Source of the DNA: Flammeovirgaceae bacterium
Lineage (GTDB): Bacteria; Bacteroidota; Bacteroidia; Cytophagales; Cyclobacteriaceae
Length of the DNA: 7,532 nt
Assembly: GCA_003228395.1 (NCBI GenBank)
Contig: QIDJ01000342.1
Location: 1 to 7,532 of the forward strand
Direction: 5' to 3'
Shown here piece after piece: positions 1 to 4,863 of the stretch. The number at the start of each line of letters is the position of its first letter. Within the stretch, counting starts at the first letter, position 1. The position numbers were made by a program, and so were the translations under genes. The notes under the pieces were generated by a model. It had not been told where the DNA came from. It saw only the letters and a list, made by a program, of their open reading frames with translations, and did no database searches.

Positions 1-327
1 ATGCTTTACCTGCATGTTAAATATGGCTTCGGCTACGCGACCAGGCTCGGTTGTATCATACTCCGGAGGTCTTCCGGTAGCCACAGCACAAAAGGTGCAG
101 CTTCGCGTACATACATTTCCCAGTATCAAAAATGTGGCCGTCCCTGCTCCCCAGCATTCACCCATATTGGGGCAATTCCCGCTTTCGCAAATCGTGTGGA
201 GTTTATAATTATCCACCAGTTTTCTTACCCGTGCATAATCTTTACCTACAGGCAGTTTCACTCTCAGCCAATCCGGTTTCTTTACCCTTTTTGGTTTTTC
301 TTCTGATACAACAGGTAATTCAATCAT
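1..327 (-). CDS. lipA: Lipoyl synthase LipA, N-terminal part (cut by window edge)
   Basis: Radical-SAM enzyme that inserts two sulfur atoms into octanoyl groups on lipoyl domains of 2-oxoacid dehydrogenase E2 subunits and GcvH; it acts in the cytoplasm. Translating the minus strand from the ATG at 327 gives 109 residues with no stop before the window edge; the rest of this roughly 290-residue family lies outside. Both LipA cysteine sets are visible. The auxiliary [4Fe-4S] cluster motif CX4CX5C is at C47, C52 and C58 ([13 protein letters not shown]). The radical-SAM motif CX3CX2C is at C73, C77 and C80 ([13 protein letters not shown]). The upstream segment [10 protein letters not shown] is also typical of LipA. 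This start gives a normal N-terminal extension, and a TAnnTTTG box lies 26 bp upstream of it. The gene is on the same strand as the exported protein gene at 412-1137, 84 bp away, and probably has its own promoter. Identification is near certain. Confidence 0.96.
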   Translation of the reverse strand, partial: MIELPVVSEEKPKRVKKPDWLRVKLPVGKDYARVRKLVDNYKLHTICESGNCPNMGECWGAGTATFLILGNVCTRSCTFCAVATGRPPEYDTTEPGRVAEAIFNMQVKH

Positions 328-353
328 AGTTGATCCCTACGTTACAAGTGTCG

Positions 354-361
354 CAAAGTTA
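354..361 (-). promoter_or_regulatory. Putative Bacteroidota -7 promoter box for lipA
   Basis: The minus strand reads TAACTTTG, an exact match to the Bacteroidota -7 consensus TAnnTTTG, ending 26 bp before the lipA ATG. A TTG that could serve as the -33 element lies 23 nt further upstream, slightly longer than the usual spacing. The match is by eye and no transcription start is known. Confidence 0.4.
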
Positions 362-411
362 TAAAAATAAAAAGCAGTTCAGGGCAATTTATGGAGGAGG
401 TAATCCACCTG

Positions 412-1137
412 TCATCTTCGCTTACCGTAGTAAAATGAAATAAAAGCAGTTGGAAAAATGGCAGTATTATCAGCAGCCGGCACAATTTCGACTTTTTCGA
501 TATATGCATCAATCAAAAAACCAAGTTCAATACCGGAAACATTGCTTTTAAAGGTACCGAATTCAAACAATAAACTTGATTTTACATTCATGCCCACAGT
601 AATGCCTGATTCAAATAGTCCCTGAAACAGATTTCCGGTACCCAAAATCTGATCAAAATTATATTTCCCGGCTATGTAGGGGACTTTTTTTGATTGAAAT
701 CCCCCGGTCGTAATTTCAATATAGTAGGGGGCTTTTATGCCAATTGAAGGCCCTCCTGCAAACTGCACGTTTACCTGGATACCTTGTTGTGGTGCTTTTT
801 TAAAGAGGATATATTCACGACCGTACTGTCCCCGGAGGGAGTACAGGTAAAGCTCTTTTGCCCATATAAAAAAATTACCGGTAATAATGGAGTTCAGCCT
901 TACTTCATTCGGATGTTTGATATTTACAATCTCCATACCAAGCGTACGATATACGCCAGGTTTTATCGCTTTCGACTGCTTTGCAATAACCCCCCCGATC
1001 AGCCCACTTGAAGTATTTTTAGTGATGCCCCAAATAAATTCTGAAGCGTAATCATAATCATACCCGGATTGCGCCACTCCTTCGTTTAAAACGAGCGAAA
1101 AAACGATAATAATGAATATAACACCTCTTATATGCAT
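412..1137 (-). CDS. Exported hypothetical protein, probable small outer-membrane beta-barrel
   Basis: A 241-residue protein I cannot assign to a named family. Residues 1-22 form a Sec signal peptide: a short start with one Arg, a hydrophobic stretch (VIFIIIVFSLVL), then EGVA-Q, a cleavage context common in Bacteroidota. There is no lipobox Cys. The mature part has many short strands of alternating polar and hydrophobic residues with aromatic ends, for example YYIEITTGGF, SSLLFEFGTF and the final TAFISFYYG, with Gly/Asn/Lys turns. This fits a barrel of eight to ten strands in the outer membrane, and a terminal Tyr/Phe-rich strand near the C-terminus is usual for such proteins. No catalytic motif is visible. 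The ATG at 1137 is the only start that keeps the whole signal peptide. The gene is divergent from the OsmC-like gene across 73 bp. It could instead be a periplasmic beta-sandwich protein. Confidence 0.8.
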   Translation of the reverse strand: MHIRGVIFIIIVFSLVLNEGVAQSGYDYDYASEFIWGITKNTSSGLIGGVIAKQSKAIKPGVYRTLGMEIVNIKHPNEVRLNSIITGNFFIWAKELYLYSLRGQYGREYILFKKAPQQGIQVNVQFAGGPSIGIKAPYYIEITTGGFQSKKVPYIAGKYNFDQILGTGNLFQGLFESGITVGMNVKSSLLFEFGTFKSNVSGIELGFLIDAYIEKVEIVPAADNTAIFPTAFISFYYGKRR

Positions 1138-1210
1138 TAAAGTCCCCGTAATTTTTATTTTTACAATTGATTCAATAACGCTAAATTACACAATAAAGTT
1201 TTAAAATTTT
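1138..1210. promoter_or_regulatory. Divergent intergenic promoter region
   Basis: This 73-bp A/T-rich gap separates the starts of the exported-protein gene (minus) and the OsmC-like gene (plus), so it must carry both promoters unless they lie inside the genes. I find no exact TAnnTTTG on either strand. The nearest on the minus strand is TAATTTAG, one base off. Neither gene has a Shine-Dalgarno site; the plus-strand leader ends TTAAAATTTT directly before the ATG, the A/T-rich leader type common in Bacteroidota. Confidence 0.4.
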
Positions 1211-1615
1211 ATGCCCACAATAGTAAACGAATATCAGGGATCTCTTCGAACCCGGTTTGTTCATCTTCAATCAGGTAACAAACTGATAACAGACGCCCCA
1301 ACAGATAACAACGGAAAAGGTGAGTCTTTTTCACCAACTGATCTTGTGGCCGGTGCACTAAGTGCCTGCATGATGACCATTATCGGAATTAAGGCAGAAC
1401 CCGAAAATATTGATTTATCCGGGCTCCGGTCGGAAGTTACCAAAGTTATGGCTGCTGACCCGCGAAGAATATCAGAAGTACAAATCGAATTTTTCTGGGA
1501 AAACTGCACTGCTTCTGAAAAACAACGAATCATGTTGAAAGCTGCTGCACGAACATGCCCGGTTGCGCTAAGCATACATCCTGATATCAGGCAGGAGGTG
1601 AACTTTCACTTTTAA
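1211..1615 (+). CDS. OsmC/Ohr-superfamily protein
   Basis: A 134-residue cytoplasmic protein, the normal size for this fold, whose better-known members reduce organic hydroperoxides with a reactive cysteine pair. The two Cys positions are present: C53 in the helix SPTDLVAGALSACMMT, and C116 in AARTCPVALSIHPDI, the C-terminal signature of the family. Aligned by eye to Ohr, where NPEQL precedes the helix Cys, the catalytic Glu position holds Thr43 (SPTDL). That places this protein in the broad YhfA-like OsmC group rather than with true Ohr or OsmC, so peroxidase activity should not be assumed. The ATG at 1211 gives the usual N-terminus (MPTIVNEYQG). Its stop is 5 bp from the stop of the convergent repeat-protein gene. 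Family membership is sure; substrate unknown. Confidence 0.93.
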   Translation: MPTIVNEYQGSLRTRFVHLQSGNKLITDAPTDNNGKGESFSPTDLVAGALSACMMTIIGIKAEPENIDLSGLRSEVTKVMAADPRRISEVQIEFFWENCTASEKQRIMLKAAARTCPVALSIHPDIRQEVNFHF

Positions 1616-1620
1616 GCTCA

Positions 1621-4600
1621 TTACTTGTACCATAAATCATTTTCCCGTTTGTCATAACGGGGTTTTCTCTCTTTTTTCTTGATATTGTCAGGCTGATTAC
1701 TGTTAGCTTTAAACAGGTTTGACCACCATAATCTGAACTTCAGCGTTTTTTCTTTTTCTTCTGCAGCATTTTTTGATTCACCACTTTTTGTATAGGAATA
1801 GCTTGGATGCATTTGTTTTCTTGACGTTGTAACTCCCACTCTCGCATAGTATCCCGTGTTTTTCTTTTGCGAGGGTTTCATAAAAGGAAGCGTTTTCTTG
1901 CGCCCGTATCTGGCGCTTTCAATTCCGCTAAATCCATAGATTAACTCATAATCTTTAAACCTGCCTTCAAATCCAGTGGCGGCTTTTGCATCTTTACCCC
2001 CGGATTTTGTTATTAAAGGTTTTTCGTTATTATTCCAGAGTTTGTAACTTATGCTTCCACCGCCGGTTTTAGTCTTTCTGAATTTTTGATTTCCCTGAAA
2101 TTGTGTAGCCAGCCGCGTTTCCTTACCCTGTCCTTCTGTCAATACTGGCTTTTCATCGTTGTTCCAGAGTTTATACTTCACACTGCCTCCACCTGTTGAG
2201 GGGCGCCTGAATTTAAGATTGCCCTGAAACTGAGTAGCCAACCGCGTTTCCTTGCCTTGTCCTTCTGTTAAAATCGGTTTCTCCTTATTGTTCCAGAGTT
2301 TGCCGCTTATACTTCCTCCTCCCTTAAGCGGTCTGCGGGTCTTAATATTTCCCTGGTACCTACTTCCCTGATCGGCAAAACCGGGATGCAATTCAAACTG
2401 ACGGAATCGGCCCTTGTATCGGCCAATATCCCGGTCATTCAGATATCCCGGATGTAAATCGAACGGTCTGAAACGACCCTGGAATTGAGTTGCTGCCTGC
2501 GTTTCACCGCTGGGAGGTTTTGTCTGAATAGCGCGCTCTTTGTTATTCCATAACCTGCCGCTGATGCTTCCCCCTCCTTTTAAAGGACGTTGGGCTTTTA
2601 TATTACCCTGATACCTGCCAATATTACGGTTTGCAAAACCGGGTTGCAACTCAAACTGACGGAAACGGCCCTGATATTTGCCGATGGCCTTCTGATCTTC
2701 GTAGCCGGGCTGCAGCTCATACGGTCGAAAACGACCCTGGTATTTGCCGATAGCTCTCTGATTCGCATAGCCGGGCTGCAACTCAAACCGGCGAAAGCGG
2801 CCCTGGTATTTGCCAATGGCTTTCTGATTCCCATAACCTGGCTGCAACTCAAACCGGCGAAAACGACCCTGGTATTTGCCAATGGCTTTCTGATTCCCAT
2901 AACCTGGCTGCAACTCAAACCGGCGAAAGCGGCCCTGGTATTTGCCAATCGCTCGCTGATCTCCGTAGCCGGGCTGCAATTCATATTGACGAAAGCGGCC
3001 CTGGTATTTGCCAATGGCTTTCTGATTCGCATAGCCGGGCTGTAACTCAAACCGGCGAAAGCGGCCCTGGTATTTGCCAATCGTTCGCTGATCTCCGTAG
3101 CCAGGCTGCAATTCATATTGACGAAAGCGGCCCTGGTATTTACCGATCGCCCGCTGATTGCCATAGCCGGGTTGCAACTCATATTGACGAAAGCGGCCCT
3201 GGTATTTACCGATCGCCCGCTGATTGCCATAGCCGGGTTGTAACTCATACAGCCTGAAACGACCCTGAAATTGTGTAGCTGCCTGGGTTTCTCCACTTGG
3301 CGGGCGACCCTGAATGGCCCGCCCCTTGTTGTTCCATATTCTGCCGCTGATACTACCCCCGCCACTTATGGGCGGTTTTGCACGGATGTTCCCCTGATAT
3401 CCCGATTGTTTACGATCGGCATAGCCCGGCGAAATCTGGAATTGCCTGAACCGGCCCTGAAATTGCGTTGCCCGGAAGGCTTCCCTGCTAGGCTGGTAGG
3501 CAGGAATTTGTGCTTTAGATACGCGGTCGCCCCGGTCTTGTCTCCCATAGTATGTATCTGGCCTGGCAATGGCGCCGCCCCATGATGGTCTTGGCGATTC
3601 AAAATTCCGTGTCCTGTGTTTTCGACCTGCAATATCGCGGTCAGTGGCTTGTTCGCCACGTCGTTGCTCTCTTCCGGCATAGGGGCTTTTAGGTTTGCTG
3701 ATCTTTCTTCTTCCTGATACAGATTTCGGCACACTCACCTGTACCCTGACACTGCGTTCCGATTTTCTTGTTGCCGACCGGATCTCCGGTTTTCTTTTGG
3801 CTTTGAATCTTCCGCCCTGATCGAGTGGTTTTCTTCCGGCATACGGATTAAATGAAGGTCTTACGGGTTTTGCCCGGGGCGACTCATAGTTTTTCATCGA
3901 TGGTTCACGTCCGGCTCCCCGTACAGCCTGTTCGCTCTTTCTCGTTCCGCTAACATATCCACCTGTTTGCATGGTACGTCTGGAAAAGCGCCCACCTTCT
4001 CTTGCGCGTTTACGGCCATAGTACGTATCAGGTGCATCGTATCCGCCCCTTGGCACACCCGGAGCAGATTGTGTTCCGCGGGTTCGCAGTTTTCTTCCGG
4101 CAATGTATTTGTCCGTAGCCCTTTCGCCTTTGCGCCGGTCCTTTCCTGCATACGGATTTTTCTTTCTTCTGATACGGGCCGTGCCGGAAACGGAGACGGG
4201 CCGCGAAACTGATATGGTTTTGCCACGTTCCGCAGGTTTAGATACACTTTTTGTAACTGAAACTGCACGTCCGGCCCTTTCACCTCTTTTTGTAGCGCTT
4301 CTGGCCCTGGTGTCAGGCTGCGCGTATGTCCGCCTTCTGGCAGATGAAGCTGACTGCGTACGTATCCGCTTTTTACCGGTTATATCGCCTCTTCTTGGTT
4401 TTTCGCCCTGAGGTGGCTTTCTGAAGGTTGGAAGTGGCTCCGGTCCGGCCCTGTCCGGCCCTGTACGTTTTATTTTCCTACCCACATACGGATCGGGTTG
4501 AGGACGCGCATACGTTTTTCTGGACGTTCTTTTAGGCTTATACTTCCTTCCTGTAATATCGCCTTTTACAGCCTTGTCTCCCTGCTTGCTCCTGGTCTTA

Positions 4601-4815
4601 TATTTAGCCTGCCTTAACTGCTTTCTGTTTGACCTTGCTTTGTCGCCTTTCAGCCGTTTTTTCTTTATCCGTTTCTTCTTTTCTTTGGGTTTTTCTACCT
4701 TAACAGGGACATCCTGTGCCTGTATGTTTGCAGGCGCCATAAACAGCATAATGGCAGTAATCAGTACTACTGTTGTTCCTTTTATTATATACCAGAATGT
4801 CGTTTTCGTATGCAT
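1621..4815 (-). CDS. Giant exported basic repeat protein, uncharacterised
   Basis: I do not recognise a described family. The 1064-residue protein starts with a signal peptide (residues 1-33: Lys at 4 and 12, hydrophobic core VVLITAIMLFM, junction NIQA-Q) and no lipobox. Residues 35-80 are a Lys/Arg-rich stretch. Residues 85-426 carry recurring short motifs: GDITGRK/GDITGKK (85, 143), DKYIAGRK/DRDIAGRK (235, 392), PYxGRK-like (109, 221, 324, 378) and DTYYGR (263, 420). Residues 515-733 are ten 22-residue units. Five GGGS...WNN modules begin at 485, 747, 832, 875 and 918. The charged tail holds WWSNLF and ends ENDLWYK, with no obvious T9SS sorting domain. Arg and Lys far outnumber Asp and Glu, so the pI must be very high. 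The frame stays open through all repeats, which argues for selection on the protein. The gene lies 48 bp downstream of the E1 gene on the same strand and may share its transcript. A structural or adhesive envelope role is inference only. Confidence 0.9.
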   Translation of the reverse strand: MHTKTTFWYIIKGTTVVLITAIMLFMAPANIQAQDVPVKVEKPKEKKKRIKKKRLKGDKARSNRKQLRQAKYKTRSKQGDKAVKGDITGRKYKPKRTSRKTYARPQPDPYVGRKIKRTGPDRAGPEPLPTFRKPPQGEKPRRGDITGKKRIRTQSASSARRRTYAQPDTRARSATKRGERAGRAVSVTKSVSKPAERGKTISVSRPVSVSGTARIRRKKNPYAGKDRRKGERATDKYIAGRKLRTRGTQSAPGVPRGGYDAPDTYYGRKRAREGGRFSRRTMQTGGYVSGTRKSEQAVRGAGREPSMKNYESPRAKPVRPSFNPYAGRKPLDQGGRFKAKRKPEIRSATRKSERSVRVQVSVPKSVSGRRKISKPKSPYAGREQRRGEQATDRDIAGRKHRTRNFESPRPSWGGAIARPDTYYGRQDRGDRVSKAQIPAYQPSREAFRATQFQGRFRQFQISPGYADRKQSGYQGNIRAKPPISGGGSISGRIWNNKGRAIQGRPPSGETQAATQFQGRFRLYELQPGYGNQRAIGKYQGRFRQYELQPGYGNQRAIGKYQGRFRQYELQPGYGDQRTIGKYQGRFRRFELQPGYANQKAIGKYQGRFRQYELQPGYGDQRAIGKYQGRFRRFELQPGYGNQKAIGKYQGRFRRFELQPGYGNQKAIGKYQGRFRRFELQPGYANQRAIGKYQGRFRPYELQPGYEDQKAIGKYQGRFRQFELQPGFANRNIGRYQGNIKAQRPLKGGGSISGRLWNNKERAIQTKPPSGETQAATQFQGRFRPFDLHPGYLNDRDIGRYKGRFRQFELHPGFADQGSRYQGNIKTRRPLKGGGSISGKLWNNKEKPILTEGQGKETRLATQFQGNLKFRRPSTGGGSVKYKLWNNDEKPVLTEGQGKETRLATQFQGNQKFRKTKTGGGSISYKLWNNNEKPLITKSGGKDAKAATGFEGRFKDYELIYGFSGIESARYGRKKTLPFMKPSQKKNTGYYARVGVTTSRKQMHPSYSYTKSGESKNAAEEKEKTLKFRLWWSNLFKANSNQPDNIKKKERKPRYDKRENDLWYK
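1954..2322 (-). repeat. Tandem 129-bp GGGS...WNN modules (three copies)
   Basis: Three copies of a 43-residue module in the C-terminal part of the repeat protein, starting at residues 832, 875 and 918, spaced exactly 129 bp. Each has GGGS, a short strand ending KLWNN, an acidic/basic linker (EKPILTEGQGKETRLATQ type), then FQGN or FEGRF. The third copy is the most diverged (GGKDAKAATGFEGRF). Related single copies occur at 2467-2616 and 3253-3399. Confidence 0.9.
2467..2616 (-). repeat. Dispersed copy B of the YQGN-GGGS-WNN module
   Basis: A roughly 50-residue module immediately after the 22-residue array: RYQGNIKA, GGGSISGRLWNN, PPSGETQAATQFQGRFR. It closely matches copy A at 3253-3399, with which it flanks the ten-unit array. 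Confidence 0.85.
2617..3273 (-). repeat. Ten-unit 66-bp tandem array (22-residue protein repeat)
   Basis: Ten head-to-tail units inside the repeat protein (residues 515-733): nine of 66 bp and the last of 63 bp, in perfect phase. Each reads KYQGRFR, two variable residues (Q-Y, R-F, P-Y, Q-F or L-Y), ELQPGY (ELQPGF in the last), then a variable G/A/E-N/D-Q stretch and AIG. The first unit begins QFQGRFR and joins the array to the preceding module. By eye the units at 2812-2877 and 2878-2943 differ at 2 of 66 bases, as do those at 2944-3009 and 3076-3141. The Q-Y and R-F types alternate in the middle, suggesting that a two-unit 132-bp block was duplicated. Confidence 0.97.
3253..3399 (-). repeat. 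Dispersed copy A of the YQGN-GGGS-WNN module
   Basis: Module preceding the 22-residue array: YQGNIRA, GGGSISGRIWNN, PPSGETQAATQFQGRFR. Its last residues (QFQGRFR) are also the start of the first array unit, so the two repeat types interlock. Copy B follows the array 262 residues later. Confidence 0.85.
3538..3747 (-). repeat. N-terminal duplicated block, copy 2 (residues about 357-426)
   Basis: Carries KSVSG, SPYAGREQRRGEQATD, IAGRKHRTR and RPDTYYGRQ, matching copy 1 (4009-4218) with a constant 157-residue offset at all four landmarks. Confidence 0.75.
4009..4218 (-). repeat. N-terminal duplicated block, copy 1 (residues about 200-269)
   Basis: Carries VSVSG, then NPYAGKDRRKGERATD, IAGRKLRTR and APDTYYGRK. 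Every landmark recurs exactly 157 residues (471 bp) further along in copy 2. Conservation between the landmarks is partial, so this is an older duplication than the 66-bp array. Confidence 0.75.
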
Positions 4816-4845
4816 GAAAAGTTAATCACAGCACTGAATCTCTAT

Positions 4846-4853
4846 TAAAACTA
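4846..4853 (-). promoter_or_regulatory. Weak promoter-like box before the repeat-protein gene
   Basis: The minus strand reads TAGTTTTA, one base off TAnnTTTG, in the 48-bp gap between the E1 stop and the repeat-protein ATG. A TTG lies 22 nt upstream, inside the end of the E1 gene. It may let the repeat gene be expressed apart from E1, but an A/T-rich gap gives such near matches by chance. Confidence 0.2.
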
Positions 4854-4863
4854 TCTAAATTTA

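Noticed and set aside
1..329. Open plus-strand frames at the left edge
   Set aside because: They are antisense to lipA, whose two cysteine motifs on the minus strand are unmistakable.
328..411. Rho-independent terminator after the exported protein gene
   Set aside because: Only a 4-bp AGGT/ACCT stem followed at a distance by T-rich DNA is visible; too weak to call.
1621..1740. T9SS C-terminal sorting domain on the repeat protein
   Set aside because: The tail is charged and ends ENDLWYK, without the beta-sandwich pattern and final basic motif of known sorting domains.
2617..3273. CRISPR-like array
   Set aside because: The 66-bp units are contiguous without spacers, and all are coding and in frame.
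2617..3273. MORN repeats (YxGxF/W start, about 23 residues)
   Set aside because: The YQGRF start fits, but the following GxxxGxG turn of MORN units is missing and ELQPGY takes its place.
2590..3734. Long open frames in other frames and on the plus strand across the repeat region (for example 2590-3045 plus, 2598-3365 and 3366-3734 minus)
   Set aside because: The 66-bp unit is a multiple of three, so any frame without a stop in one unit stays open through the array. The 1064-codon frame has the signal peptide and modular logic; the others are by-products.
4600..4712. Histone H1-like or ribosomal protein nature suggested by the Lys/Arg-rich start of the repeat protein
   Set aside because: A clear signal peptide precedes it, so it is exported and unlikely to bind the nucleoid.
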